DNA of 64,000 bases, from contig JARCOQ010000005.1 of the NCBI GenBank assembly GCA_029207755.1, positions 59,593,414 to 59,657,413 on the forward strand. Direction: 5' to 3'. The translations under genes were made by a program, and so were the position numbers. Below the pieces are notes generated by a model. The model saw only the letters and a program-made list of their open reading frames with translations, had not been told where the DNA came from and ran no database searches. Source of the DNA: Chamaea fasciata (taxonomy: Eukaryota > Chordata > Aves > Passeriformes > Sylviidae). Below, piece after piece: positions 26,495-40,700 of this stretch; the first letter of the stretch is position 1; each line of letters opens with the position of its first letter.

Positions 26495-27699
26495 AAGGAA
26501 ATGTACATCCTGAAGCTTTCTGGAATGAGACCCTTTGTTACTGACTCACTGGGTATAATTAATTTTCAACACTCCAAGGACAGATAGGAGCCTAAGTCCC
26601 AGTGATGGTCAGTAGATGCTTCCTCACTGCCCTCCTGTGGGACAGCCTCCAGTCACTTCTTAAAATGGGCTCTCTACAGTCCTTTTTGGAGGTTTTCAAA
26701 TTACTGTGAATAGTATTTGTAAAGAAGCACCCCACTTCCATTTGCTTTTCTACATCACTCTTCTTTTATCTGTGAGAATGCTTTCCTCATGCTAAATTTC
26801 CACAATTTACAGTAATTTTAATTACAATTTATTGTACGACACATCCTTCTCATGCACTTATGAGTCCTAGAGAAAGCCCAGAAAACACCACAGTTACAGC
26901 AGAAGACCTGGGACACAGTGCATTGGATTTTTTTATGAACTCCACTAACAGTCAAAGCTGCGACCCCAGTACAATGCTTAATCTCTACCTGTGTCTGTAA
27001 AGCTGGAGAAGTTGCACCCCCTTTATCCTTTCAAATGATTTTAAATAGATTAACAATTTGCACTTGGCACATTCCACTGAGGTGACAGAAGAAGAACAAA
27101 CAGTGCCCTGGCTTACCAGTAAAGTTCCAGCAGCTAAGACCAAAGAAATGAGGTGACAGCCATTTTGCTGGCTGCTGAACTGCTGTTGGAAAGGTGGAGA
27201 CAAAGAAGAAATGAATTTAAAGCAAGCAGGAGGACTGGAAGAAATTTAAAAGTAATCAGAAGGTGCTAAAGGTAATCAGATGTGCTACCACATCTGCTTC
27301 ATGGGGAGGCCTTTCCTTTCCAAGCATTGCAGTTGGCACCATCCCTGTCTAGCTCCTTGAATCAAGGAAATTAAGAGCATTCACGCACTAGAGCCGGTGG
27401 CAAAGGAGTGGGATTCAGGATCATCAGACCCAGCAGCTCTCTTGACTCCTTCTGTGACACTGGAGCAGGTCATGTCCCAAGTGCCTCACCCCCCTCAGGA
27501 GGAACTTGTCTGATTGCCAGCTGCAGCAGCATGGAACTGCTGTGTGACTGCACAGGCATCTTCCCAGACAAAACAGCTGTAGCTTCCACTCCTCACATTC
27601 CCTCTGTCCTCCTCCTCTGCAAAGCCTTCACCTGCCACACAGCTAGTGTTGCACAAGAAGCTAGGGGAGGACACAGCTGGGCCAGTTGACCCCCACTGA
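26495..27699 (+). other. TBXAS1 3' flank / probable 3' UTR
   Basis: No AATAAA or ATTAAA was seen in the 1.2 kb directly after the stop codon. The open frames here are short and unrecognised. The transcript may therefore continue into the LTR that follows; only weaker variant hexamers could end it earlier. Confidence 0.5.
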
Positions 27700-28038
27700 A
27701 CACAGGGACGTTCCATACTCTATGGCAACATGCTCAGCACATAAAACCAGGGGAAGAAGGAAGGAGGATGACATTCAAAGTGATGGCATTTGCCTTCCCA
27801 AGTCACTGTTATGCCTGCTGGAGCTCTGCTTCCTGGGGTGGTGGAACACCTGCCTGCACATGGGAAATGGTGATTGAATTCCTTGTTTTGTGTGTGGCTT
27901 TTGCTTTACCTATTAAACTGTCTTTATCTCAATCCATGAGTTCTCTTATTCTTACAATTCTCTTCCTCATCCCACTATGGGGGGCATGAATGAGCAGCTC
28001 TGAGGGGCTGAGCTACTGGCTGGGGTTAAACCACAACA
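27700..28038 (+). mobile_element. Solo ERVL-like LTR (3' portion), + orientation
   Basis: The layout is that of the 3' two-thirds of an avian ERVL-type LTR: a CATAAAA-like TATA region near 27,740, a central stretch, ATTAAA at 27,912-27,917, then a T/C-rich U5-like part ending GGGGTTAAACCACAACA at about 28,038. The family call rests on memory of the passerine consensus, whose end reads TTAAACCACGACA, and was not checked against a repeat library. No internal retroviral sequence follows, so this appears to be a solo or truncated LTR. It lies between the convergent TBXAS1 and PARP12 genes. Confidence 0.7.
27912..27917 (+). promoter_or_regulatory. ATTAAA polyadenylation hexamer inside LTR
   Basis: This is the first AATAAA/ATTAAA hexamer on the + strand after the TBXAS1 stop, about 1.4 kb downstream, followed by T/GT-containing sequence. 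In the LTR it would be the element's own polyadenylation signal. Use by TBXAS1 is inferred. Confidence 0.45.
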
Positions 28039-31000
28039 GAACTGTGAGAAGAGATTGGTGCAGTCCCAAGAACCTTTTTTAAAATTCATTTATTCTTACA
28101 TTTTTCTTTAAAATTTCTGTATATAACAAAAATTCTGGCAGCACTATAAAAAGAAGGAGGCATCGTCGGTTCTTTGCAAGTCTTGACCTTCTGCCTGCTT
28201 GACATAGTCTGCTGGAGGGTTCCTTAGCTACAGCATCTCTCTTAGTGGTGTGCACAGAGAAGTGTTGCAGCAGCAGGAGGAAGAGACTGACTGCTCAGCT
28301 TCACTGCACGGATGGAGCCATCTGCTCACTGATGCCTGGCTAGGTCCCTGAGTTTCTCTCCAGCAAGCATCTTTTGCTGCCTTCTTCCCACATACTGCCT
28401 GAACACTGATCAAATTACTGGATCTTGTTCCTCAAAGATTGTCTCTTCCTCTTTCATGTAATTTTATTTTTTTTTTAAACAGATCTGTATAGGCAATAGT
28501 GGTGAAGTACTAACTGGGGAAGTCTTGGAATTGTTCCTTTTTCCATGGAGCATTTCTGGCATGCTAAACAGAAGTGCCCTGTTACAGACACATTGATTAT
28601 ATGAATTTCTGAGATGAGTGATTGTTATTTATTTGAAAAGCAACATGCTGTATTTACCTTAGTTTCTTCACATTATGCATAATTTTTCCCCTCCTAAAAA
28701 TAGTATGCTGGAGGCTGATTTACTGTGTAGCTTATATACACAGTTGGCAAAAAGCTGGGTGGGCCTTGCCTAAAAACTTCCCACCTACCTGAATGAGCAG
28801 GAAGTTTATTCCATCTGAAGTCAGCTGTCAAAGGCTTGTTTGTATTCCTCACATGAATTAGAAAGTTGTCATGTGCTTCATTTTTGACAAAATAAGTCAA
28901 GCCTAAATCAAGCTTGTCCCTTTCTTATTCATGATTTTTTATAAACTCTTCTTCCCAGTCTCTGCCTCTGCAACTTGGGTGGTGTGGCTGGAGCACTTAG
29001 CAGTGAAGACTGAGGCAGAAGTCGTCTTCTTCACGTTCTAGGTAACCAGAGCTCCTGTTTCCTTCTAGAGAGGGCCCACATCTTCCCTAGTCTTCCTTAT
29101 ATCACCTACATACCGGCAGAAGCTTTCTGTGTTGCCCTTGACATCCCTAACCAGATTTATTTTTATCAGGGTTTGCTTTAGCTTTCCTAACCTGATTCCT
29201 GACTGTTTAGACAATTTCTCTGTATTCCTCCCAGGCTACCTGTCCTTGCTTCCACTTTCCATAGACTTGTTTTGTTTGCTTCTTATTCATCCATTAAGGT
29301 CTCCTGGTGTTTTTGCCTCACTTCCTCTTCATTGGGGATGCATGACTCCTGATCTCAGAGAAAGCGATCTTTGAATTTTAACAAGCTTTCTTGGGTGCCT
29401 TGTCCTTCCCTTTAATCCTCACCTGTAAGGTCTCAATCAGCTCCTCATCCATCCCCAGGTGTACACCGAGTCATTGACAGAGGATGACACCCCCTTCTCA
29501 TCTCCTTTGTCCTTCTCCAAAAGCCTGTATATTTCTATATATTTCCATTCCAGCACTCCAGTCACAGGAGCCATCCCACCATGTCTCTGTGAGGCCAGTG
29601 AGAAGACAGACTTGCAGGAGCACACATTTCTAATCCCATTTTTTTATTCTGCATGCTGCATATACTTGCAGAGAGGCATTCAGGTTGGGCTGGAGTGACT
29701 GGAATTCCTTTGTACTGCTCTTCAGGTGCTCTCCGGCTGATCTATGAACCCTCTCCAGGCTCTGTGCCTCTCTTGCTGGCACAGGCATCAAACTGGTATG
29801 ACTGGGATGCATTGAGTGCCTCTCCACCAGCCTAATTTCAAATACTGATTCCACTGAAAAAAAAAACAGTCCTGAAGTGCCTGCAGGTGTGCATCACATT
29901 TTATAGGCTTGGAAAACGAACAAAAAGCCTTTCCCATCTGCATCCACATTGAACATGGACATTGAACATGTGTTCAAGTAAACTCACTTCAGTCTATGCT
30001 AAGAGTCTTTCAACTCTTCTGCAGGCTTCTGGTTAGAAAGTGTTATGTGTTTTCACCTGTCAGTTTGTAACACTATGGAACAGAGAAATTATTTTTGCAT
30101 CTGAAGTCAGATTTCTGGAAGTGCATCAACCCTTGTTCTACATGCAGGCTGAGACAGACAGCTAGAGAAGACAGGAAAAAGGCTGCCAAGTTTCCAGTAA
30201 TACAGGAAAAGCCCCAAGCCATATTGTTCCTTCTCATTAACAGTTGGTGATACAGTCACCAGACACTGCAGACACTGCACCAGGACACTCAGTGGCACCG
30301 GACCTCACCCTAGCTGTGTGAGCTCAGCAACACACCTCCAGAGTGAGCTGTGCCAGGGATCAGTGAGCCTCTAGAAGCACACATTTCCAGAAAAAGAAAG
30401 CATTAGATTGCCTGCAGCTGTTCAAAACAGAAATTGATAATATCCATCCCTGCAATCACGGTGTGTTTGTGCACCTATAGAACATGGTCCCAAACCAATC
30501 TTGAGCAAAACTGGTTTTAGAATTATTTAAGGAAAAAACTCTCATAAACAACAAACCACAAAAAAGATTTAAAAAAAGGTACCAAAACCCCCTCCAAAAC
30601 AAAACAGTAACAACAAAACCCCCACCCCCACCACTCTGTTTATAGTTGCAATAGCAAAACATGGCTTTATATCCTTAAGTAATGGTAACTGTTTAGCATT
30701 CCGGTACAACGTGCTTCAGTCAGCAGTAGTTGGGTCTAGGGAGGAACAAGGAAGCTGGTTTAAAATAATTCCTTTCCTCAGAAACAGCAAATGTGTTGTC
30801 TTGCATTGCTGAGCTGTGAGTTTGTTTAAAATTGGGCATGTCTGCGTTACAAAAGGGTTTTAGTCATTCTCTGACAGCTGATACGAAGCAAAGGCTGTTT
30901 GGTAAAGGAAAGCTTCTATTAAATATGTCTTCTGGTCTTTGTAATGATGACAGAAAGCTGTCAGTATAAAATGGTATTTTTAATGAGGCTGCTGAGAGAA

Positions 31001-33755
31001 AAAAAAGCTTTACAGTTTTGTACTTTAAAAATAGTATTCCTAGAAAAACAGAGTTGGGTGGCAGAAATTATGCTTCATGGATTGCAAATTGGAACTTTCT
31101 ATTCTTACCTGGCATTAAACTGCAGATTTCCTCTCTGTGTGAGATACTTCAGGCAATGATCACCTTCTCATTTCCCTTTGTTAAACATCCTGGACGTAGC
31201 TTCACCTGATACCAGACTCTTCCATGTGTTTACAGCAGAAAGTATGGTAAAAGGATTTATAAACTGTCTGTCACTGCTTGGTTTATACTGGCCCCACTCA
31301 CTTGCTCCTGACCTTGAAAAATCCCATGTTGCTAAGATGTTTTTCTCCCTGCACTGCTGGGGGCTGTGGCTACTTTCAAGGAGGGAGTATTCCCTCAGTT
31401 GCTAGGATTTCTGCGTGTAGAGATAAATTTGCCATGGGGTGAAGCAAGAAGTGCAATGGAGCTTTGAAAGCCACTAAGTCTATCCCTTGGAAAAACAGGG
31501 AAGCACCAGTAATGCTGCCCGTGTAACAGCCATCCCACCTGGATCTTCTGCTGGATATTCTCCAAGCTAAGCAGCATTTCTGCAATTCCCACTTGCCCTT
31601 TGGCCCTAAGGCAGCTCTGAGCACTGGTTCCTAAAAGAAAAGCTCCTTCTCCAAGCCCAGCAGAACTGAGCACACCACTGCAGCTGGTATGTGCCATCCA
31701 CACAAGTTCCTCTCACCCACCAGTCCCTACTTTACCAGACTGCAGGTATCCAAAACTGATACTGCCACTCCTTTGCTGCCAACACTTAGACAGGATTTTG
31801 ACACCCACATCTCCTAAAATCCAGTCAGAACATGATGACAAACCCAACTCCAGGTAACCCTCCCAAGAGGGTGCAGTGCATTGCCTTTGGCTGGCTGCCA
31901 GCCCCTCCCCAGCACAGCAGGTGGAGGATCAGGGTTCACAAACCCCATGCTCCACACTCCACTGCTGGCACAGCAAAGCTGTTTGGCTTCTGCTGGCTGT
32001 GCCGTCTGTCTTGCCAGGATGGATCCGTTACCGAAAAAGGAAACAACCTTCACAGCTTATCTTTCTCCTCACATGGCGTGGGAGTGAGTGACAGATTATT
32101 GCACTCTTCCTGCTCAGTTGCTTGTCTTAAGTAGCCAAAAGAGCTCCTCCTCGCTCAGAAAAGAGGTTCAATATTACTTTTTGCCTAAAGTTTGGATTTA
32201 ATGCAAACATCTCTTTAATCTGTTCATTTCCAAATGCAACCCGAACAGCTGCAGGACTCCTACTCCCTAATAGCAGCCTCTAAACTCACAAGTGTATTGA
32301 AACATTGTAATTTCAGTATTGAAAGAGAGAAAACCATCAGAAGGAATTTACTGGTTTGAGTACCTGTTTATTTACTATAGACAAGAAAGTTACCCCTGCA
32401 GTTTCAAAAGTGGAAAACATGGCAACTTTTCTTTTACTCTGATAATGGAGAAATAACAGATGACAAAGTACTACAACCAGGCATTTTATTCACTGTTTTA
32501 CTTACTCTCATACACACACACAAGCATACACACATCCTCTCCAAGAACCACGTTAGAGGTTTTAAAAATACAATAAAAAATGTCAATAAAAATATTCTTT
32601 TTGCCTGAAAAAGAATGTTTGTTTCAATTTTCTGGCAGAAGATTAACATGACTTTAGCTATCCTAGATCTTACCTGAAATTCTGGTTATGTTCAGAGGAA
32701 GAAATGCATACGACCAGTATTCTCATTTGCCATTACCGTGTAGATGAACATGGTTTTTGTTTCAGCGGAAAAACCTTATTCTGCACAGATAGGAAAGCTT
32801 TCCTCCATAACTGTTATCCTCAATTTGTTGACAAGCTCATTTGCTGACATGAGATTTATCATTTATGTCTTATTACAAATCTTTCAAAAGAAATAATACA
32901 GTCAATTTGCCTTTCCCTATCCAGTGTTTCACTGGGATTAAACACAAATAGGAGTTACTTTCCTTTACGTTTCATGCTTCTAGATGTGCAGTTTGCATAA
33001 AAAGGAGTCTGCACAGCCTTACTCCAGCTAATCATGGCCAAGCTCCTGGCCCACAGTGCTGAAGTAACAGTTACCCAGTGAACACCTGTCAATCATCATC
33101 CAGGTGAATTAAAAAGAATCATACAGAATGCAGCTAACGATGAGCTTTTTTTAGATCATATAGAAAGTACGTCTTAAGGCTTCTGCAGTACAGTATAGCT
33201 AACTTATAGCTACTTTAGCACAATAATCCTATGATAAAGTATCTATCTATGCATCAGCAACTTTAATCTTAAAAAAATATTTGATAGCTCAAGTTTTTTG
33301 ATTTTGCACACATGTAAGCTGACTGCTCAACACTATTATCTTCTTCTGATGGGAATAATAAAATATTCAACCTAATCTTCAGATTTTAAAGGTTTCAGCC
33401 CTGTGGCTGAAGACCACTTCCTAGGTAAGCACATTTTTCCTGAAAAAAGTCCAACAATAGCTTGATTACACAGGAAATCTGTGAATCTTCTGCACCCAAA
33501 GAAACAGATCACCTAATGAGGGACAGTTACTCACCATCCTCCCCAACAGCTGTAAGGGAACCATAAAGTTAATCTACAGAAACAAGGTACTGATAACCAA
33601 GCAGGACAAGCAATATATTTCCCTCCTACGTATGGTATTAAACAACAGCGTGAGTTTCCTCCTCTGCTTCCTTCACAGCACCTGCCAGCACTCTTTCATA
33701 TGTAGGCACAGTGAAAGTCACAAAAAACTTGTGTTCTCAGACATAAAATACAGTA
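28039..33755. other. Intergenic sequence between convergent genes
   Basis: About 5.7 kb with no recognised gene on either strand. Open frames are at most about 100 codons, lack similarity to known proteins and overlap one another on both strands. A and T runs and small imperfect duplications are present, for example near 29,950. Confidence 0.6.
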
Positions 33756-33761
33756 TTTATT
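33756..33761 (-). promoter_or_regulatory. Candidate PARP12 polyadenylation signal
   Basis: TTTATT on the + strand reads AATAAA on the - strand, about 710 bp beyond the PARP12 stop codon. It is the first canonical hexamer seen there. The intervening 34,468-33,762 would be the 3' UTR. Further AATAAA hexamers occur on this strand near 32,480 and 32,370, so a longer UTR is possible. Confidence 0.45.
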
Positions 33762-34468
33762 TGGTACAGTAAATCAATTGAGTCACACAGCACCAAGCAG
33801 CCCCTGTTATGCTTGTTTCTTTGGTAGTTGTTTTAAATGAGAAACTCAACCAGTGAAAATAAGTCTGTTCTTTTTCAACAAGCAAGTCTAATTCTTGAAG
33901 TTTTGTAGGTGCAGATTAAGTAGGGACAAAAAAAAGAAGAGTGCTGCTAAGAATTTATGCAATGAGTTGAGTACAGAAATTGTACAATCACATTTGCAAA
34001 CACCTGAATGTCTACTCTTATGGGAGACAGATTACTAAAAAACTGTGTTTTATCTAGTTTTGAGTTAAAAGATAAACAGGTAGAGGGATGGCGCCTCTGA
34101 CCAAAGTGCCCATGTAAAAATCTATCCTGAAACAGTAACTAAAAATTGTTTAAACTCGGCAGTCGTGGCCAATCCTCATGCTACAACCATCAGCAATTTC
34201 TTCTAATAAATTTATGAAAGGCTCTCATAATGCAGGGTAATGTGAAAGCTGCTAAAAATAGGATACAGAAACAGGATTTTAGGAATTCTAAAACATCCTC
34301 TATGTCTTTTTATGCCTTGTTTTCTACTGCAGAAAAAAGACAGAGAAAAAATGTTTCTGAACAGTCACCTATCTGATCACACAGCTTCTTCAAAATCAAT
34401 TTTTCTCTCTTAAGCCAAACTAAAAAACCGTTTAAACCAGTTAAACATAAGGATGACAGGTTTTGCTG

Positions 34469-34737
34469 CTATAGAAGTCTTGCCGATGCCTGGTATTCTA
34501 TGAGATACTCTGGATAAACCTGCTGCTTCTCAAAGATGACAAAGATAGAAGGGTTTGAAGAGTTATTCACACAACTGTCATAGAAGTTTTGGCTGTCCTT
34601 CATGGGAGGCCGAACATAATCAGGACTACCAAGAGTGAACTCCCCCACCAGCACTCGTGCCAGAAACATGGTCTTGGTGTGTGAGTCTGGCCCACAGTAG
34701 TTGTCAGAATAAGATGCATCCCTTGCAAAATAGCTTC
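34469..34737 (-). CDS. PARP12: PARP12 exon 12, end of catalytic domain
   Basis: Acceptor CTGTTCTGCAG precedes GSYFARDASYSDNY, which holds the conserved Tyr of the ADP-ribosyltransferase fold. MFLARVLVGEF and FYDSCVNNSSNPSIFVIFEK follow, then QQVYPEYLIEY with the Ile that replaces the polymerase Glu. The stop TAG is at 34,469-34,471. It is the longest catalytic exon (88 residues). Absence of the Glu predicts mono- rather than poly-ADP-ribosylation, as known for the family. Confidence 0.96.
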
Positions 34738-37700
34738 CTGCAGAACAGACACCAAGACAGAGTTGGTAAGACACCAAAACTGCAGGAACAAAATGATACT
34801 TTGTGAAAATTAAGTAATAAACAAAACCATCAGCAATTCAAGAACAGCCTTTCCAAAGTTTTCACTTTTCCTCTATGTCCCTCGTAGTGGAACTGACCCC
34901 TATGCACTTTTTAGTTTTCACAGCACACATATTAAAAAGCAATGTTTAAAATGTTATCATAATCCTTTAAACGATTTCCTCCTGACCCTAGATGTCCACC
35001 TTCCCCAATATCACTGCATTTCTTCTCCTGGTAGAGGCTACTAATATTCATCAGCACAGTTGGACTTGATGATCCTTGCAGGCCCCTTCCACTCAAAACA
35101 CACTCTAACGTTCTGCGAGTTACAAAGTGTTCAAGCAGAAAGGTGTGTTGTCAGCCAGTCAACCTGTTTTGGTTATTCCACTCCATGTGCTGGTAATTTC
35201 CTGTACACAGCACAATGTAAAAGGATGTAAGAAGGCAAAAAAGCCTGTAAGCTGAATGGTATTTAGATTTCTGGGGGGGAAAAAAAAAAAAACAAAACAA
35301 AAAAAAACAAACAACAAACAAACAAACAAACAAACAAACAAAAAAGCCAGACTGCTTTCCTATAGGAGCTGGGAGAAACTGGAACAACAGTAAGCCTGGA
35401 GTCTAGCAGAAACCATCCCTACAACTGACCTCTCCTGTCTTTTCTTGCAAGGACTTAGGAGAGCAGAGGCCAAGGCCTTTCAGAGTGCCTTAGCTCCAAA
35501 CCACCCTTGTGAAACTCAGCTCTGTTGCCCACATCACAACAGAGAGAAGCCCAGGACTGGCCAAGTACCACCTTGTAAACTTTACCCCTCTGCAGTGAAT
35601 ACTGAGAATTTTATAGCAAGTCGAGGATTACTGAAAGAGCTGAAAAACAACCTTTGCCATAGACTGTCCCATGAAGGCCACAGATTCTCCAGTCAAAGTT
35701 TTGCTGACAGATGGCATCAATGTCTTTTTTACTGGTCCCATGAAATAAAAATCGCTCATCTGCAGCCTTTCCACCATTGCTCTTCTGCATCAGGTCCTTC
35801 TGCCTGCAAAGAGAAGCAGAAGCAGTTCCACAGTGGCTGTCACCACAAGTTCCAGCCACTCAGAAACAATTTTACACAGAGTGTATTCTGAAAATTTTTA
35901 CAGTAAGGCCTAATTTGGGCACACAAACATGCTTTCATTATACATAAATGATTTCCCGCAAATGTTTTCTTTAATTCACTGCCTTTGAAGAGAGAGGGAG
36001 GATTATCAGCGTTATTTTTTTTCCCTGAACACAGGAGTTTATATTAAGGACTGCCCTCCATGAGTTTTGCATTTAATTTTGAAGGCTGTTTCATTTTTGA
36101 CCAGCTGCAAAACACTGTGCTAGATGTGACTCATTACCAGCTCCAAGGTTTCACTGGAAGGAAGCTGTCATGGACACAGGCCTGGCAGAAGTCAGGAGCA
36201 AGGATTCCTCCTACACAGCCCTGAATTTGACTGTTCTAAGCTCCGTGTCTTCACTGAGTTTTGGGTTTGTTGATACCTCTTTATCTACATGTTGATACTA
36301 GGTAGGTATTTCAGTGGGACAGTGGAAGCAGAGGCATTTCAGGAATGTGTGTTCTATCTTTAACACAGAACATACAGCTAACTGCAGAAACAATAAACAT
36401 CATGCATACATACCAGAGCAGTGTTTTACACATACCATTGATACAGTTCCCAGAGGGATGGGTTCTGAACTCTACAAATCTTTTTAATAGCTGCTTTGGG
36501 CATTGTGCGCTGGAAGTCCACTTTGACTTTCTTGTATTCTTCAGAAGAACAGTCAAGCTCAATCAGCTGCAAGCAAAAGTTTGACAAGTTACTTTTGCAT
36601 GCTTTTATGCAGCCATTCAACCCCTCTTAATATCTGGGTCAAGATATATTTGCATGCATCAAACAGTATCTAAATACATAGCAGAAATGAGCACATAAAT
36701 AAAAAAGGAATTGAGAATTTATGTTGCAGAAAACCAGAGGGTCTTTACAGAAACACTGAACTTGTGATGGAACAAACCTTATATGACACAACTGACAGAA
36801 AGGAAAAAGCTCCAAACCTTGAATCCCAGTTCAGGCAGGGCAGATTTGTCCCAGTGAGCTGGAATGCCCTTAAACCCTTCTGTATGTTTAACACCCCTGT
36901 AGATTATAAGACATTACAAACAGACAATTAAAATAAAACTTAACATGACATTTTATGTACATATTATACTAAACATTTTTGTCACGCTTAGGGAGAATAC
37001 AGGCAACTGAACATATTCAAAAGTATTTCAAAACTGTCGTATCTGTTCAGCACATGAAAATATTTGTTCCAACTCATCACGTCAAGACTTATGTCAGGAA
37101 GCAAGATGCCAAACGAGAAAAAAAGAATTATATACTCTGAACTAGACACATAAGGATTTCTCTTCTCTTGAATGTATATATAAAAGCTCTGCTACACCAG
37201 GGGAGGTAAATACAAATGTATCCAGTATCACATCAGTATGACAGAAACAGGATAGACACAGCCCTCCCCTGTACTTCCATCCCAATTTTAATTAGTGTGT
37301 TTAGCTGTTCTTTTCAGTGTTTAAGCAAGGACTGTGTGCTGCAAGGGAATGTCCAAAAACTGGCTGTTACATACAACTCTATCTCCTTGCGGGCTCCCAC
37401 CTTTTGCTCTACCTGTAACAACTACTGCTTTCCTTTCAGATTGTTTGGCTGCTCCGAAAAGGATTTTTCTGAACTTGCACTGAGCTTTCAAAATTACTCA
37501 TCTCAAAAAGAGCTAGTACATTGCTACATGTTGAATTATTTCCTACGTTTCCATACTTCCTGTGGCCAAGCTCAAATTTTCTTCACCGCAGAGGTTCCTG
37601 AGTTGATTGAAAACTGCATGCCCTGGCTAGACATGGTTGTAAGAAAGGTATGTCCCTTTCCCTCTCCAAGTCTTTTACAATTGCCTTAACAGCTACTTCT

Positions 37701-40700
37701 TCACTCTACCTGCACCCAAGATTCAGCATCCACAAAGCACTAAACCTATCACATCAGAATGAGCAGTTGTGGTTTACCTGGCTCTTGTCTTTTCCACCTC
37801 TGATTGAGAGACAAATTTAGGTCTTCTGCAAATCCTCCTCTCTGTTCTGTAGCAAAGGTTCTTCTGCTTCATGGCTGGGGGGGAAAAAAAAAAAAACCAA
37901 ACAAAATCCCATGAACAATCAAAGATGTTTTAGAAAGCCTCCACAATGCAGCCACGATTGCCACTAAGTTGTTTTGTCAAAAACACTGACAAAAAGGCTC
38001 CCTCCTCTTCATTTTGCAAGAGATACTTTTTTACTACATTTTGTTGAGGATTTCAAACCCTGTAAACAGAACCCAACATCTATCACAGATCATTTATTTT
38101 TATTGACCACCAAGAGAAACAAGTCACAGCAACCTGAATTTTAGAGGCATCCCCTCTGGATCTTAGAACTTCTGCAGTGACTGTGACATCATACTAACCA
38201 GCCAGGACAATGAGGCCACATCTTCAGAGAGAGATACACAGCAAAACAAACAAAAAAAACCTCGACACCACCAAGCCTAAAAATTAAGTTCTGGAAGACA
38301 TCTACACTGCATATATTTGCCTAAGTTACTAAAAAAGCCCAAACTTTAGAAAACAGATTGCTTCACTATACAATTTTCACTTCTAGGTCAGACAAGTTTT
38401 CCCAGCTTTGCTTTTGATTGAATCACTAACAGCAGATAACATGCTCTTTCTTGTTTTTGCTTTGGGTTTTTTTTGTTTGGCTTTTTTCATGCAGAATGAG
38501 ATAGTAATAGAGAGCTGATTCAAAGACAACTACACCAAACTGACAGTCCAGGCAGGCTGATTCCCACCACTGTTCCACAAATTTTTTTGAAAGGATGCCA
38601 GGAAAGGTAACAGCTGAGAGTGAACAGTGCCAACACAAGTGGCTTATATTTCCTCAAAGTCTTCCTACTTTGTCAAGGTATTTTCTCAGCCTTTCCAGAC
38701 AGGATGAAAAGAAAGTAACTGCAAAAATCTTGCAATGCTAAGGATTGTCTGGACCCTACATCTTGACCAAGTGTTTGTTTTTCTGTAAACCAGTGATTAA
38801 AGTAGACCAGAAGCTGGCTTGTTAAGTCTTCTAGAAGTTCCTCACAATTAGTGTTTGTGCCAGCATCAGTGTCATACTTGGACTTTCTGGCAGACATTTT
38901 GAAACCTAGCATAGGAACTTCTCAAAAATAAAAGCTTTGAAGTAATAGAATGCCACTTGCTCATGTGAACAGCTTTTATACTGAGAACTTTGATAGACGC
39001 TCTGTCTCTGTAAGAATTGCAATTCAAAGTCTAAATTTCTCTCTTCTATCTCCTGCAATAAGGTAGTTCAAAACCACAAGAGACCTGGGAAGGAGGGACA
39101 GAACAGAAGAACAAAGCAAATGCAACCTACACACAAAATTAATTTCATATTCATGTCTTCCAGCTTTGAAGGTCAGCTTTGGAGAACTTCCAGCCAAATA
39201 AGCTTTCTCCACGTCATCACTGGAGACAGTAGCAGCGGCATGAAGATCATCCTGTCATGCCAAAAATAGAGAAAAAAAAAGTTTTTCCTGGTCTGTTATA
39301 GACAAGCAAGTTTAAAAACCAACAACTCTTATATGTATGGTGGGTGCAGGATATATCAGCATATGAGAAATTCTTGATTTAGAGAGCACCAGGTACCATC
39401 AAATAGAACCTAACTGGTTTGTTCATGTTATTCTCATCCTAAATGGAAACATAGCACTGTGCCAGCTACCAGGGAGTAAATTAGCTCCATCCCAGCTGAA
39501 ACCAGGACAGACCACACATTCACCAACTAGACCAAGAAAGATGGCAGAGTACTACTGGAGCTTCAGAGAAGGAGGCTTTTCTCAGAAGCAATGAAAAGAA
39601 CATATTATTACTGTGATCCTATCGGACACAACTCACTGAATAGTTATCTGTTGAAAATATTTGTGACTCACCAGTGATCAGTCCCCTACCTGAACCAATC
39701 AGAATCACAGGGAAAAGACCCCATTAGGCCTTTAATGGCCATCTGTACAGTGTGAGTGAGAGGAAGAGGGTGACAAAAGAGGGGGAGGATATAAACACTG
39801 TGCACTTTTCAGTAGTTCTGCACTTCTCACACTGAGTCAGGAGTCTCCCCGTTTCTCCACACTTACTTGCTTTCCATACTCCTGCCATGTGTCATTTTCG
39901 TCTTTCCAATACCAGATCCATTCAGTTGTAAGAATGAAGTGAGGGGGTTTGGTCACAGAGGAGGCTGTAGAAAGACGTCGGACTTTATGCAACCCGCAGC
40001 ACATGTCGTTGAAACAGATACAGAATGGGAAAAAGACCCCTTCAGTAAAAGCATAACCAAATCTACAAAAAAAAAGGAGGAAAAAAAATCAGAACTTTTT
40101 GTGAAGCTTTACTCATAGATTCAAAAGCACACTACAAATTTGCAAATTAAGTCAATCTCACCCAAAAGCAGAACGCAAAAGTGCACTTTTCAGTACAAGG
40201 TGTGCTTTTCACTTTGCTATTTTAACAACTCTGTATGCTAGCTCTGTTTTTTCTACATATTTTGCATTAAAATATTATGTCTCACATTGGTTCTACTGGC
40301 AATAACCATAACCCATTCCTAAATTAGTGAGTTACATAAGATGAACAGAAACAGTGGAAAACAGGCACTGCCTTCTTCTTGCTGACCAACTATATTCTAA
40401 AGAGAACCTTGACATAACTTAAGAAGGGCTTCAAAGAGACTGTAACATAAGAGGAACAGGTAATTTTCCAGCATGGGATGTGGCATATTGGCATGAGCCC
40501 CTTCCAATACACTCTTTGTGCTATATAACCAGTTCCAAACTCTGAAAGGTGTTTCCATATTCTTCACATGCTCTGCTCCCAAGAGTATCTCTCTCTCTCC
40601 CTCCAGGTATTCTGCCAGTTCCACAACATGGACTGCAGGAAAAGGGGGAAGGAGGGGCAAATCTCATGCAAAGTGAGGTCAGTAGAATAATGCCAAATTA

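Noticed and set aside
38420..38912. Two - strand frames of 79 and 70 codons in PARP12 intron 7 that look protein-like
   Set aside because: No family was recognised, stops and frame changes interrupt them, and PARP12 exons 7 and 8 join in phase without them. Their length is within chance expectation.
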